A stretch of DNA of 64,000 nt, taken from an uncultured Paracoccaceae bacterium. GTDB taxonomy: Bacteria; Pseudomonadota; Alphaproteobacteria; Rhodobacterales; Rhodobacteraceae. This document shows, piece after piece, positions 10,024 through 19,372 of the stretch (position 1 is the first letter of the stretch; every line of letters begins with the position of its first letter). The position numbers and the translations under genes were made by a program. The notes beneath the pieces were generated by a model. It was not told the origin of the DNA. It saw only the letters and a program-made list of their open reading frames with translations, and ran no database searches. Location: NCBI GenBank assembly GCA_905182165.1, contig CAJJAK010000006.1:186001-250000 (forward strand). The letters run 5' to 3'.

Positions 10024-11376
10024 ATGGTTTCAGATGGAAAAGCAATTAAAATCACAGCTTCTGGTGGGGTTGCTTTAAAGGGTATTGCAAATGTCCCTGG
10101 TGATAAATCGATTTCGCATAGGGCATTAATTTTTGGTTCACTCGCTTTAGGTAAAACAAGGATCAGTGGATTATTAAATTCATTTGATGTTATGAGTACT
10201 GCTAACGCTATGCGCTTATTAGGTGCGGAAATCTCTCAAGATAATAATAAAGATTGGATTGTTCAGGGTGTTGGTGTCGGAGGCTTCACCGCTCCTGAAA
10301 ATGTGATTGATTGTGGGAATTCTGGAACATCTGTAAGATTAATTATGGGAGCTATATCTACTTCAAATATTTCTGCAACATTTACTGGCGATGTGTCATT
10401 AAGAAGTCGTCCGATGGGGCGTATTATTGAACCTTTAAAAGAATTTGGAGCGAGTGCGTATGGCAAAGATAATAATTCTTTACCGTTAACATTGGTGGGT
10501 GCAAAGAACCCAATTCCGATCGCCTATCATAGTCCTTATGCGTCTGCCCAAGTAAAGTCTGCTGTTTTATTAGCAGGTTTAAATGCCCCAGGTGAAACAA
10601 TATTCACTGAAACTGATTTAACTAGAGATCATACCGAACGCATGCTCCATAATTTTGGAGCAAAGATTTCAACTGAACATACAAAAAAAGGTTGGGTGTC
10701 GGTGTTAACAGGTTATCCTGAGCTTAAACCACAAAATATGTCTGTCCCTAGAGATCCGTCTTCAGCAGCATTTATTGTTTGTTCAGCATTAATTGTCGAA
10801 AATTCTGAAGTTGTTGTGCCAAATATTAATATGAATTCAACACGTATTGGTATTTTTAAATCTTTGGTTGAGATGGGAGCTGATCTCACGTTTGAAAATG
10901 AGCGTGAGGAAGGTGGTGAACCAGTTGCAGATATTAGGGCTAAGTATTCTCCTGATTTAAAAGGAATTGATGTTCCAGCGACTAGAGCTCCTTCAATGAT
11001 AGATGAGTATCCAATTTTAGCTTGCGTGGCGGCTTGCGCAGAGGGCACGACAAAATTTTTTGGAATCAAAGAGCTAAGGGTTAAAGAGTCGGATAGGATT
11101 GAATCGATGGCGGTGGGTTTGATATCTTGTGGTGTTAAGATTCATGTGACTGAAGACTCCATGGAAATTTCTGGTAAAGGGCCTGGCTCTGTAATGGGGG
11201 GTGCGGTCTGCAAAAGTAATCTAGATCATAGGATTGCTATGTCATTTCTCTGTTTAGGACTTGCCTCAAAAGCTAAAATTACAGTCGATGATGCTCGCCC
11301 AATTGACACAAGCTTTCCAATTTTTGAGGAACTAATGAGGAACTTGGGTGCAAATATAAAAAGAGAAGTCGTTTGA
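10024..11376 (+). CDS. aroA: 3-phosphoshikimate 1-carboxyvinyltransferase (EPSP synthase), class II type
   Basis: AroA joins shikimate-3-phosphate and PEP, the sixth step of the shikimate pathway. The 450-residue protein resembles class II enzymes such as that of Agrobacterium CP4: [12 protein letters not shown] near residue 24, [37 protein letters not shown], and [13 protein letters not shown]. At the substrate-binding loop it reads GNSGTS (98-103), with Gly101 where the CP4 enzyme has Ala100. The start is ATG 10024. Its stop TGA overlaps the TTG start of cmk. The aroA-cmk-rpsA arrangement is conserved across many proteobacteria. The sequence is intact. Confidence 0.96.
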   Translation: MVSDGKAIKITASGGVALKGIANVPGDKSISHRALIFGSLALGKTRISGLLNSFDVMSTANAMRLLGAEISQDNNKDWIVQGVGVGGFTAPENVIDCGNSGTSVRLIMGAISTSNISATFTGDVSLRSRPMGRIIEPLKEFGASAYGKDNNSLPLTLVGAKNPIPIAYHSPYASAQVKSAVLLAGLNAPGETIFTETDLTRDHTERMLHNFGAKISTEHTKKGWVSVLTGYPELKPQNMSVPRDPSSAAFIVCSALIVENSEVVVPNINMNSTRIGIFKSLVEMGADLTFENEREEGGEPVADIRAKYSPDLKGIDVPATRAPSMIDEYPILACVAACAEGTTKFFGIKELRVKESDRIESMAVGLISCGVKIHVTEDSMEISGKGPGSVMGGAVCKSNLDHRIAMSFLCLGLASKAKITVDDARPIDTSFPIFEELMRNLGANIKREVV

Positions 11377-12001
11377 GTTTTGTTGTGGCAATTGATGGGC
11401 CAGCTGCTGCGGGGAAGGGAACTATAGGATTAAAACTAGCAAAAATATTTGATTTTTCTTATCTTGATACTGGTCTGTTATATAGAGCCATTGCTTCAAA
11501 AGCCTTGGAAAACCAATTTTCAGCCCGAACAAAGTAGCCCAGAATTTGCATGAAAAAGATCTGCTTAAGTCAAACCTTCGTGATTTAAACGTAGCAAAAG
11601 AGGCATCAATAATTGCTGCTGTACCTGAAGTTAGATTAGCTTTAATGGACTTCCAAAAATATTTTTCAGAAAAAACTGAAGGTGCAGTATTAGATGGTCG
11701 TGATATTGGTACTGTTATTTGTCCAAAAGCTGATGTTAAGTTTTTTATTTCTGCTGATCCCAATGTGAGAGCAGAAAGAAGATTTAATGAACTGCAGGCC
11801 AGAGGAATTAAAACTAATCTTAAAACAGTTTATGAAGAAATTTTGGTTAGAGACAGAATGGATTCTAACAGAGAGCTTTCACCAATGCGTAAGGCAGATG
11901 ACGCTTTTTTGATTGATACTTCTAATTTATCCATAATTGAGGCAATCAATATTGCGAAGAAATTGGTTGATAAAGTTATTACTGAAAAAAGCTCGATTTG
12001 A
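11373..12001 (+). CDS. cmk: cytidylate kinase, frameshifted
   Basis: Cmk phosphorylates CMP and dCMP. The start TTG 11373 overlaps the aroA stop and gives [14 protein letters not shown], the P-loop, followed by [12 protein letters not shown]. The frame then meets a stop at about 11535. A neighbouring frame continues [18 protein letters not shown], then [15 protein letters not shown] and the C-terminal lid [12 protein letters not shown]. The junction is near 11515, in a run of A and C. The combined length of about 209 residues is typical. As Cmk sits immediately before rpsA in a conserved operon and both halves are well conserved, a sequencing indel is more likely than a pseudogene. Confidence 0.9.
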
Positions 12002-12046
12002 CCGGCCTTTTGCTTGTATTTGAGATGCATCTGCTCTATATGGGGC
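12001..12046 (+). promoter_or_regulatory. putative upstream rpsA promoter (copy 1 of a repeated element)
   Basis: The 17-base word ACCGGCCTTTTGCTTGT starts exactly at the end of cmk and recurs 103 bp downstream. In this copy it overlaps a possible -35 element TTGTAT (12014-12019), followed after 17 bases by TATATG (12037-12042). Together with the second copy it suggests tandem promoters for the ribosomal protein S1 gene. No transcript evidence exists; the call rests on the repeat and on spacing. Confidence 0.4.
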
Positions 12047-12103
12047 GAATTAAGACTATTGTTTGCGGGGAATTACTTCAAAATTTAAATTAGGCTGGGT
12101 TAA

Positions 12104-12150
12104 ACCGGCCTTTTGCTTGTTTGACGTGATACTAAAATTTTATAGTCGAC
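12104..12150 (+). promoter_or_regulatory. putative proximal rpsA promoter (copy 2 of a repeated element)
   Basis: The second copy of ACCGGCCTTTTGCTTGT lies at 12104-12120. It overlaps a possible -35 TTGTTT (12117-12122), with TATAGT at 12141-12146 after an 18-base spacer. TTGACG at 12121 is an alternative -35 but leaves only 14 bases. It is about 75 bp upstream of the rpsA start. The 12001-12220 gap shows nothing else I can name. Confidence 0.4.
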
Positions 12151-12220
12151 TTTAAGAAACCATAAGACCCATGGAACCAACCGTGTGGCCAGAAAACTAA
12201 AAAAAAGGAAACTAGACCGT

Positions 12221-13901
12221 ATGTCTGCATCTGTCACCATGGAGGATTTCGAAGCCCTCCTAAATGAAAGCTTCGAACTTGATGTGCCAAAAGAGGGTTC
12301 CGTTGTTAAAGGTACAATTATAGCTGTTGAAGCTGGGCAAGCCATAATTGATATTGGATTTAAAATGGAAGGCCGAGTGGATTTGAAAGAATTTGCAAAT
12401 CCCGGAGAAGCTCCAGAGATAAATGTTAACGATAAAGTCGAGGTGTATCTCGAACGTGTTGAGAACTCAAAGGGCGAAGCTGTAATTTCACGTGATAAGG
12501 CGCGTAGAGAAGAAGCCTGGGATCTTATGGAAAAAGCATATAGTGACGAAATTAGAGTTGATGGGGTGATTTTTGGTAGAGTAAAAGGCGGTTTTACAGT
12601 AGATTTGGGTGGTGGATGCATTCTTACCTGGATCTCAAGTTGATGTTAGACCAGTCCGTGATGCATCTGCTTTGATGGGTATGAAACAACCTTTCCAGAT
12701 TTTAAAAATGGATCGAAGACGAGGCAATATAGTTGTTTCTAGGAGAGCTATATTAGAAGAGTCCAGAGCGGAGCAAAGAGCTGAAGTAGTAGGTAAATTG
12801 GCTGAAGGAGATCCTATCGAAGGCATCGTTAAAAATATTACTGAGTATGGTGCATTTATTGATTTAGGTGGGGTTTTCATTCTTCACGTAACTGATATGG
12901 CTTGGCGCCGTATCAATCATCCTTCAGAAATACTATCTATTGGTGAGACAGTTAATGTACAAGTTATCAAAATCGAAGAAATGGATCGTCAAGTTGGGGA
13001 GTTAATGAAACAATTAGAAGAAGATCCTTGGAATATTGTATCTGCTTCATATCCATTAAATTCCATACATACTGGACGTGTAACGAATATCACTGATTAT
13101 GGAGCTTTTGTTGATCTGGCTGCGGGAGTGGAAGGGCTAGTACATGTTTCGGAAATGTCATGGACAAAAAAGAATGTACATCCAGGTAAAATAGTTTCCA
13201 CATCTCAAGAAGTTGAAGTTATGGTTTTAGAGATTGATGACGTCAAAAGGAGAGTTTCGCTTGGTTTGAAACAGACCCAAGGAAATCCATGGGAAAGTTT
13301 CGAAAAGTTACATCCTGTTGGAAGTCAAGTTGAAGGCGAAATTAAAAATATTACTGAATTTGGTCTGTTTATTGGATTAGAGGATGATATTGATGGAATG
13401 GTGCATTTGTCAGATATCGATTGGAATAAATCTGGCGAAGAAGCTATAAAAGATTTCAAAAAGGGCGATCTTGTTACTGCGGGCGTTTCTGAAATTGACA
13501 TTGAAAAAGAACGTATTTCCTTAAGTATTAAAATGCTTGGATCTGATCAATTTGTTGAGGCAGTTGATGGAATTAAACGAGGTGCTATTATTACAGTTGA
13601 GGTAACTTCGATTGAAGAAGGTGGTATTGAAGTTAATTACAACGGCATGAAATCCTTTATTCGCCGCTCTGACTTGTCGCGAGATAGATCAGAACAACGG
13701 CCAGAAAAATTCTCTGTTGGAGATAAAATTGATGTTAGAGTTACAAGTTTAGACTCAAAATCTCGACGAATAGGACTATCTATTTCATTGAGAGAAATTG
13801 CAGAAGAAAAAGAAGCTGTTGAGCAGTATGGGTCAACCGATTCTGGTGCTTCGTTGGGTGATATTTTAGGTGTAGCTTTAAAAGATCAGAGCGAAAAGTA
13901 G
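12221..13901 (+). CDS. rpsA: 30S ribosomal protein S1, frameshifted
   Basis: S1 binds mRNA through repeated OB-fold S1 domains and helps initiation. Six domains can be followed, with hallmark segments KMEGRVDLKEFANPG, AFLPGSQVDVRPV, NITEYGAFIDLGG, NITDYGAFVDL with EGLVHVSEMSW, NITEFGLFIGL, and GMKSFIRRSDL, ending GASLGDILG. ATG 12221 is preceded by AAGGAA; a GTG at 12185 is in frame but lacks such a site. One base seems missing near 12614, where the frame changes at DLGG. Around 12880 and 12985 the usual DGLLHV and RISLGMK motifs are garbled, as if small compensating indels occurred. Length is about 559 residues. It is essential and highly expressed. Confidence 0.93.
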
Positions 13902-13910
13902 ATTTAGTTA

Positions 13911-13938
13911 TTAGTGCTCTCGGAGTTGGGAGCACTAA
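13911..13938 (+). terminator. rho-independent terminator after rpsA
   Basis: TTAGTGCTC at 13911-13919 pairs perfectly with GAGCACTAA at 13930-13938 around a ten-base loop, and the stem is followed by a short T run (TTTCC). It begins ten bases after the rpsA stop. The T tract is short, so termination may be partial. The rest of the gap up to ihfB (to 14152) is AT-rich with no other recognisable feature. Confidence 0.6.
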
Positions 13939-14152
13939 TTTCCGAATCATAATAGGCTAATATGTTGAGCTTTTATGTGCCAATATTATAGAAAAACATG
14001 TATTTAGTTATTATTTTTAAATAAAAAATGATACTTTTGAATAAAAATACTTATAATAATACATTATCTTTTTTACCAATTGAGTTGCCTACTAATACTT
14101 CTGAAACACTTGGGCTACAATAGAATTCGTTTGAATCCAGATGGAGGTTTAT

Positions 14153-14434
14153 ATGATACGTTCTGAGTTAGTCCAAAAAATTGCAGATGAAAATCCACAT
14201 CTTTATCAAAGGGACGTAGAAAGAATTGTTGCTACAATATTTGATGAAATTATCACTGCGATGGCTTCGGGTGATAGAGTTGAGTTAAGGGGATTTGGAG
14301 CGTTCTCTGTTAAAAAGCGGGATTCCAGAATATCAAGAAATCCGAAAACTGGTGAAAAAGTTGACGTAGCAGAAAAAAAAGTCGCTTTTTTTAAGACTGG
14401 AAAATTATTGCGAGATCGTCTTAATCGCAATTGA
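14153..14434 (+). CDS. ihfB: integration host factor subunit beta
   Basis: IhfB is one half of the IHF heterodimer, which bends DNA sharply at specific sites. The 93-residue sequence begins [17 protein letters not shown] and carries the DNA-binding arm [11 protein letters not shown], then RNPKTGEKV with the intercalating proline. The Rhodobacterales pattern of IhfB just after rpsA supports beta rather than HU. ATG 14153 follows a GGAGG six bases upstream; an ATG at 14141 is in frame but would place that site inside the gene. It is intact. Confidence 0.93.
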   Translation: MIRSELVQKIADENPHLYQRDVERIVATIFDEIITAMASGDRVELRGFGAFSVKKRDSRISRNPKTGEKVDVAEKKVAFFKTGKLLRDRLNRN

Positions 14435-14458
14435 TAATCTCAATAAAGGAATTGATTA

Positions 14459-14800
14459 TTGCGATACATCAAATTACTGGTATGGGTTTTAGTTGGCGTA
14501 TTACTTGTTGTATTTGCTTTAGGTAATAATCAAACTGTACAGGTATATTTATTTCCAAATATTTTTAGTAATACTTTGATTGCTCGTTCTATATTCCCAA
14601 TGCCACTGTTTATTATCGTATATCTAGTATTATTAATTGGGGTTATATTTGGATTTATTTTTGAATACTTTAGGCAATATAAATATAGATTAAATCTGAG
14701 AAAATATAAAAAAGAGGTGAACTCATTACGAGCTGAAGTTCAGGAGTTGAAGTCAAAAACTGCTAATGTTGATTTGAAAATATTGAATAAATTAGACTAA
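14459..14800 (+). CDS. lapA: LapA family membrane protein
   Basis: A 113-residue protein with two hydrophobic helices (about residues 4-22 and 45-68) and a basic C-terminal coiled coil rich in Lys, Glu and Leu. This is the LapA (DUF1049) layout. In E. coli LapA acts with LapB in control of LPS synthesis through FtsH and LpxC. The motif GNNQTVQVYLFP matches the family. TTG 14459 is the start, 24 bases after ihfB. The rpsA-ihfB-lapA order is also seen in E. coli and other proteobacteria. Function here is inferred from family only. Confidence 0.8.
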   Translation: MRYIKLLVWVLVGVLLVVFALGNNQTVQVYLFPNIFSNTLIARSIFPMPLFIIVYLVLLIGVIFGFIFEYFRQYKYRLNLRKYKKEVNSLRAEVQELKSKTANVDLKILNKLD

Positions 14801-14832
14801 GGTTAGTAAATTTTGTGGAAGATATTACCGCT

Positions 14833-15486
14833 ATGATTAAAGTAAAAATTTGTGGATTAAAGTCAAAATCCTCAGTTCAGCAGGCTGTTTTAAGTGGTGC
14901 TGATTATATTGGTTTTGTGTTTTATAACAAATCGCCAAGGTATATTAATCCTATAGATGTAAATCACTTGTCTAATTTGATACCAAAAAAGATAAAAAAA
15001 GTAGGCTTATTTGTTGACGTCCCGTTGCATGAATTAGAGGCCATTTTGACCAAAACTCAGTTGGATTATTTGCAATTGCATGGGCAAGAAACACCCCAAA
15101 TAGTAACGGACTTAAAACGTCAATTTGGTATTCCAATTATAAAGGCGATTGGAATTGCCGATAAATCTGATTTGCATCAGATAGACAGATACGAAATGGT
15201 TTGTGATAAATTGTTGATTGATACGAAAGCGTCGCCTTTAATGAATTTACCTGGTGGTAATGGCTTAACTTTTGATTGGGGGCTTATTTCAAATCGAAAG
15301 TTTAAGTGTCCATGGCTATTAGCAGGTGGTTTAACTTCCAAAAATGTTACAAACGCAATTAATATATCTGGTGCGACACAAGTTGATGTTTCTTCCGGTG
15401 TTGAAATAGAGTTAGGTATGAAAGATAACTCTAAAATTGCTAATTTTATTAATGTGGTTAAAAATGGTGACAAAGATGGAAGATAG
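14833..15486 (+). CDS. trpF: phosphoribosylanthranilate isomerase
   Basis: TrpF is a TIM-barrel enzyme of tryptophan synthesis that converts PRA to CdRP. The start of the barrel VKICGLK carries the catalytic Cys, and Asp lies in the GLFVDVP strand or its relative near residue 120. [13 protein letters not shown] and DVSSGVE form the phosphate-binding end. ATG 14833 gives the usual MIKVKICGL; a GTG six codons upstream at 14815 is an alternative. The gene overlaps trpB by 11 bp. The remaining trp genes are not in this window. Confidence 0.93.
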   Translation: MIKVKICGLKSKSSVQQAVLSGADYIGFVFYNKSPRYINPIDVNHLSNLIPKKIKKVGLFVDVPLHELEAILTKTQLDYLQLHGQETPQIVTDLKRQFGIPIIKAIGIADKSDLHQIDRYEMVCDKLLIDTKASPLMNLPGGNGLTFDWGLISNRKFKCPWLLAGGLTSKNVTNAINISGATQVDVSSGVEIELGMKDNSKIANFINVVKNGDKDGR

Positions 15487-16708
15487 TCTTTTTAATAGTT
15501 TTATGAACGGACCAGATGAAAATGGTCGATTTGGTCAATTTGGCGGCCGATTTGTTTCTGAAACCTTAATGCCTTTAATACTTGAGTTAGAAGCTGAATA
15601 TGAGAAAGCAAAAAAAGATAAAGCTTTTTGGGCGGAGATGGATGATTTATGGGAACATTATGTTGGTCGACCTTCCCCTTTATATTTTGCGGAAAGATTA
15701 ACAAAATATTTGAATGGTGCTAAAGTTTATATGAAACGTGATGAGTTGAATCATACAGGCGCTCATAAAATTAATAATGTTTTGGGTCAAATTTTATTAG
15801 CCAGACGTATGGGAAAAACTCGCATAATTGCTGAGACAGGAGCAGGCCAACACGGTGTTGCAACAGCTACAGTCTGTGCTAGATTTGGATTAAAATGCAT
15901 AGTTTATATGGGGTCACATGACGTGGAGCGACAAGCCCCAAATGTTTTCAGAATGAAGTTACTAGGTGCTGAAGTGATACCAGTTACTTCGGGCCGAGGA
16001 ACCTTAAAGGATGCTATGAATGATGCTTTGAGAGATTGGGTAACTAATGTTACTGAAACTTTTTACTGTATTGGAACGGTTGCTGGTCCACACCCTTATC
16101 CTGCTATGGTTCGAGATTTCCAATCAATAATCGGTCAAGAAGTTCGTCAACAACTGCAAACACATGAGGGAAAAGGACGTTTGCCAGATACCTTGATCGC
16201 TGCAATAGGCGGTGGTTCAAATGCTATGGGTCTGTTCTTCCCGTTTTTAGATGACCCTTCTGTTAACTTACTTGGAGTAGAAGCTGGTGGCAAAGGAGTG
16301 AATGATAAAATGGAGCACTGTGCTTCCTTAACGGGTGGACGTCCAGGGGTGCTACATGGCAATCGAACTTATTTATTACAAGACGATGATGGACAGATTT
16401 TAGAAGGATTTTCGATTTCAGCTGGTTTAGATTACCCTGGTATTGGGCCTGAACATAGCTGGTTACATGAGATTGGCCGGGCTAAATACGTGAGCATAAC
16501 AGATAAAGAAGCCCTTGATGCTTTCAAGATATGTTGTTTACAAGAAGGTATTATTCCTGCGTTGGAGCCAAGTCATGCGCTTGCCCATGTTTTGAAAATT
16601 GCTCCCGGTTTACCTAAGGAACATATAATAGTTATGAATATGTGTGGAAGGGGCGACAAAGACATTTTCACTGTCGCTAAAGCTCTGGGCATTGATATAA
16701 AAACCTAA
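15476..16708 (+). CDS. trpB: tryptophan synthase beta chain
   Basis: TrpB condenses indole with serine using PLP. The 410-residue protein starts [20 protein letters not shown], and the PLP lysine is in HTGAHKINN (about Lys98). Further motifs are [27 protein letters not shown] and [11 protein letters not shown] 15476 lies inside the end of trpF, indicating coupling. trpA is not adjacent: after trpB the strand changes, so it lies elsewhere in the genome or beyond this window. It is intact. Confidence 0.97.
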   Translation: MEDSLFNSFMNGPDENGRFGQFGGRFVSETLMPLILELEAEYEKAKKDKAFWAEMDDLWEHYVGRPSPLYFAERLTKYLNGAKVYMKRDELNHTGAHKINNVLGQILLARRMGKTRIIAETGAGQHGVATATVCARFGLKCIVYMGSHDVERQAPNVFRMKLLGAEVIPVTSGRGTLKDAMNDALRDWVTNVTETFYCIGTVAGPHPYPAMVRDFQSIIGQEVRQQLQTHEGKGRLPDTLIAAIGGGSNAMGLFFPFLDDPSVNLLGVEAGGKGVNDKMEHCASLTGGRPGVLHGNRTYLLQDDDGQILEGFSISAGLDYPGIGPEHSWLHEIGRAKYVSITDKEALDAFKICCLQEGIIPALEPSHALAHVLKIAPGLPKEHIIVMNMCGRGDKDIFTVAKALGIDIKT

Positions 16709-16746
16709 TTACCTGCGGTAAGTTAATGAACCATCTCTTATAAGTA

Positions 16747-17112
16747 TTAATCCAATTTGTATTTCAAAAGAACTTCAAGAGGTATGATTTCTAGTGCTTT
16801 TTTGTGGGTAGCATTTGTATATATTTTAGGCGCTACTCCCTCTGAGTAGGCCTGAAGAAATCTTGATGCACATAAACACCACTTATCTCCTGCTTTTAAT
16901 CCTTCAAAGCCAAATTCATGTCGTGGTGTGGATAAATCGTTACCAAGGTACTTTGAGTATGCTAGAAACTCATCACTCATGACCGCACATACTGTGTGAC
17001 TACCATGATCTTCTTTGCATGTATCGCATGACCCATTTCTAAAGAAACCAGTTTTAGGATTTTTTGAGCAAGCATCTAAAGGTTTATCATGAATATTTAA
17101 TGATTTTTCCAT
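16747..17112 (-). CDS. DUF2237 family protein
   Basis: A 121-residue conserved protein of unknown function. It carries the DUF2237 features: the starting segment NIHDKPLDACSKNPKTGFFRNG, a cysteine-rich CDTCKEDHGSHTVCAVM, then FLAYSKYLGNDLSTP, DKWCLCASRF and the C-terminal TNATHKKALEIIPLEVL. Conserved Cys and His could bind a metal, but that is inference. It is convergent with trpB and the last gene of a minus-strand group with pth and rplY. ATG 17112 was chosen over a TTG four codons upstream. Confidence 0.82.
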   Translation of the reverse strand: MEKSLNIHDKPLDACSKNPKTGFFRNGSCDTCKEDHGSHTVCAVMSDEFLAYSKYLGNDLSTPRHEFGFEGLKAGDKWCLCASRFLQAYSEGVAPKIYTNATHKKALEIIPLEVLLKYKLD

Positions 17113-17146
17113 TTTTACAGGCAAAGCTCTTAAATCCTTCTTGTTA

Positions 17147-17817
17147 TCAGTTTTTAAATTTTTTAACTAATCTTTGAAGTGCAGATAGTTTGTTTTGTGT
17201 ACTTCTAACATTGGATAAATTTTCACTCATTATTTGTTCTGATGCTGTATCAGCCATAATTGGTTTTAGGAGCTGATTAATGTGCATCAAAAATAATTGC
17301 TGATCATCATTTGCCAATTTTTCAAAATATGTTGAGATATGTTTTATAACAGCATCAATTTGATTTTTATCTTTTATAGAGAAGTCACTTAGGACATATT
17401 TAGCAACTAGTCCAGTATTCTGTGGGCGATCTATCCCTATTCTTAATCTTAAATAATTTTGTCCCACGTGCTGGTCTATTGATTTTAATCCGTTATGGCC
17501 CGCGCTACCACCCCCATTTTTTAACTTAATTTTACCAACTTTCAAATCCAACTCATCATGTATGACTGTTAACTTGGTAACATCTAATTTAAAAAAATTC
17601 ATGACTTCAGGACCAGTTTTTGTTCAAGTACTCGAAGGTGAATCAAAATTACTTTTTTAGAATTAAAATGACCCTCTGAAACCAGCGATTGGAATTTCTT
17701 ACGCCATGGTCCAAAACTATGATACTCGCATATAGCGTCTAGCACTTGGAACCCAACATTATGTCGGTTCTGTTTGTATTTTTTTCCTGGATTACCAAGA
17801 CCTACAATTATTTGCAA
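17147..17817 (-). CDS. pth: peptidyl-tRNA hydrolase, frameshifted
   Basis: Pth releases peptides from peptidyl-tRNA that has dropped off the ribosome. The N-terminal frame reads [20 protein letters not shown] with the catalytic His of NRHNVGF. After KKVILI the frame is lost. The next frame resumes [20 protein letters not shown], then [12 protein letters not shown] and [11 protein letters not shown]. Around 17590-17640 more than one indel seems to be present, since the usual PSTYMN segment can be seen only in pieces. Total length is about 223 residues. It lies after rplY on the minus strand, the common alphaproteobacterial rplY-pth pair. Confidence 0.9.
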
Positions 17818-17906
17818 GTTAATGCCTCATTATCATACTTTTTTTCAATGTAGTTTTTTTATAATTTAATGCAATATAGTAAACTTTAACGATAAATAAA
17901 CGTTAC

Positions 17907-17932
17907 AGGAAGGAGTTTTATAACTCCTTCCT
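17907..17932 (-). terminator. terminator between rplY and pth
   Basis: AGGAAGGAGTT (17907-17917) and AACTCCTTCCT (17922-17932) form a perfect 11-bp stem with a four-base loop, 20 bp beyond the rplY stop. On the minus strand the stem is followed by TGTAACGTTTATT, a weak T tract, so it may attenuate rather than stop transcription into pth. Confidence 0.6.
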
Positions 17933-17951
17933 TAGATAGGTTTTTAAATTT

Positions 17952-18614
17952 TTATTCAGAATTGTTGTCACTGTTTTCTTCGCCTTCATCAGTGCTCTCA
18001 ACGCTTTCAACGACTTCTTCTTCTTCATCTGATGATTTCAATGCCGATGGTGCTGATATATTTGCAATAACAAAGTCACGGTCCGTTATCATTGGACGAG
18101 AGCCAGCAGGCATCTCTATATTAGATATTGTTATCCCATCTCCAATGTCCAACCCATCCAGATTAGCGACTAATTTTTCTGGTATATCGCTAGCTGTAAC
18201 TTTTAGTTCAACCTCAGTTCTTACCACTGTTAGAACGCCACCTCGTTTTAATCCGGGAGAATCCTCTTCGTTTATAAACTCTACTGGTATAAATAGATTA
18301 ACTCTAGATGACCTACGTAATCTCATCAAATCTAAGTGAGTTGGTAAATCTTTCACTATATGTCTTTGTACATTCCTACATATAACTCTAACATCTTCTT
18401 GCCCCTCTATTTTTAAATTAAATAGAGTGGATAAAAACCTACCAGCTTTTACCATTTTGAATAGTACGTTATATTTTACATTAATTGCTTGAGGGTCTTG
18501 TCCACCACCGTAAACTACACCGGGAACTTTGCCATCGCGGCGTGCCTGACGAGCGGCGCCCTTGCCTGTCCCCGTACGTGCTAGAACTTCAAGATCAGGG
18601 ATCTCTCCAGCCAT
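17952..18614 (-). CDS. rplY: 50S ribosomal protein L25 (CTC family)
   Basis: A long-form L25, which binds 5S rRNA. It starts [20 protein letters not shown] and continues [48 protein letters not shown] and [20 protein letters not shown], with the CTC-type beta domain and a very acidic tail ([11 protein letters not shown]). At 220 residues it matches alphaproteobacterial L25. ATG 18614 has GGAGA eight bases upstream. The frame is open 33 codons further upstream, but that part has no family similarity. It is intact. Confidence 0.95.
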   Translation of the reverse strand: MAGEIPDLEVLARTGTGKGAARQARRDGKVPGVVYGGGQDPQAINVKYNVLFKMVKAGRFLSTLFNLKIEGQEDVRVICRNVQRHIVKDLPTHLDLMRLRRSSRVNLFIPVEFINEEDSPGLKRGGVLTVVRTEVELKVTASDIPEKLVANLDGLDIGDGITISNIEMPAGSRPMITDRDFVIANISAPSALKSSDEEEEVVESVESTDEGEENSDNNSE

Positions 18615-18743
18615 AATAATTCTCCAATGTTTTAAGGGCAGGACGCCTCCAAGGGTGCATAAGCTTTGTGAAAGTGATGCAATACGGGATTGTTTGGAAA
18701 TTGGAAAGAGCATTCTGTTAAATTAGCAGAAATTATTAAAAAT

Positions 18744-18777
18744 AATGGCAACGCTGAGGGAGAACAGCGCTGCCATT
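18744..18777 (-). terminator. rho-independent terminator after the DUF1127 gene
   Basis: On the minus strand, AATGGCA with inner CAGCG pairs with CGCTG and TGCCATT (arms 18744-18756 and 18765-18777, one internal mismatch), followed by ATTATTTTTAATAATTT. This is a good rho-independent terminator about 60 bp after the DUF1127 stop. It separates that gene from rplY. Confidence 0.75.
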
Positions 18778-18836
18778 TTATCAAACAAAAATTAAACAAA
18801 TGGAACTTTTGTTTTAGATAATAAAAATTCAATTTT

Positions 18837-18857
18837 TGCTACTTGCTACTTGCTACT
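18837..18857 (-). repeat. three tandem 7-bp repeats at the end of the DUF1127 gene
   Basis: TGCTACT is repeated three times without change and spans the stop codon and last codons of the DUF1127 gene. Gain or loss of a unit would change the C-terminus (currently KVASSK) and its stop. Confidence 0.7.
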
Positions 18858-19048
18858 TTTGCTCGAGAGATAATTTCTGATCTACTCATTCCTAAATCGG
18901 CCAGATCTCTATCAGATAGTTTGTTGAGTTCTCTAATTGTGATAGAGGTTGCTCTAGCCCTTAAATAATTTTCGAATATGTCTTCAATTCTTCTAAAAAT
19001 ACGCTCACGTATGCTTGCACTTTTTGGTATGTCTGAAATTACTGCCAT
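18839..19048 (-). CDS. DUF1127 small protein
   Basis: A 69-residue protein with the DUF1127 (YjiS-like) domain at residues 20-65: YLRARATSITIRELNKLSDR followed by DLADLGMSRSEI. Small DUF1127 proteins in alphaproteobacteria are often induced by stress or phosphate limitation and are reported to bind RNA or affect RNA turnover in some species; the role here is unknown. ATG 19048 gives MAVISDIPKSASIRERI; the open frame further upstream looks noncoding. It has its own terminator and divergent spacing from mrp. Confidence 0.85.
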   Translation of the reverse strand: MAVISDIPKSASIRERIFRRIEDIFENYLRARATSITIRELNKLSDRDLADLGMSRSEIISRAKVASSK

Positions 19049-19372
19049 GGGTAGTTGCCTTTTTTTGAATTGGTTATTTATAAACAAGCACCTAAGGCTA
19101 AGCTGATAGAAAAAAAACAGACAATACGGCAAAACCGCTATGCATATTTTGCATACCTTTTATTTTCTACTAATAATAATTACACATTTGCGGTGTTTAA
19201 ATTCTATTTGTTATTTCGTGTTAATAGCTTAGATGTAATGTGATAAGTTTAAAATATTTACTCAAAAAGAATAAATATTTCATTAATGTTAGAAGAGGGT
19301 ATCGCATTGTGCGTTTACGTTGCTAAAAAAATTAAATAAATCGAAAAGATAAAAATTAAGAAAAGAAAAATA
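19049..19372. other. 324-bp divergent intergenic region (DUF1127 gene / mrp)
   Basis: AT-rich region that must hold promoters for both flanking genes. The one clear structure is an inverted repeat, TATGCA and TGCATA, with a five-base spacer (19139-19155), a possible operator. A smaller CGG/CCG repeat lies at about 19127-19137. I see no gene. Confidence 0.4.

Noticed and set aside
12100..12621. A 173-codon antisense open frame in rpsA
   Set aside because: It is a shadow of the conserved S1 domains on the opposite strand and has Ser/Pro-rich content without family features. The same applies to other long minus-strand frames in aroA, metK, corC, ftsZ and rplY.
16710..16722. TTACC-TGC-GGTAA hairpin after trpB as a terminator
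   Set aside because: Only five base pairs with a three-base loop and no T run follow.
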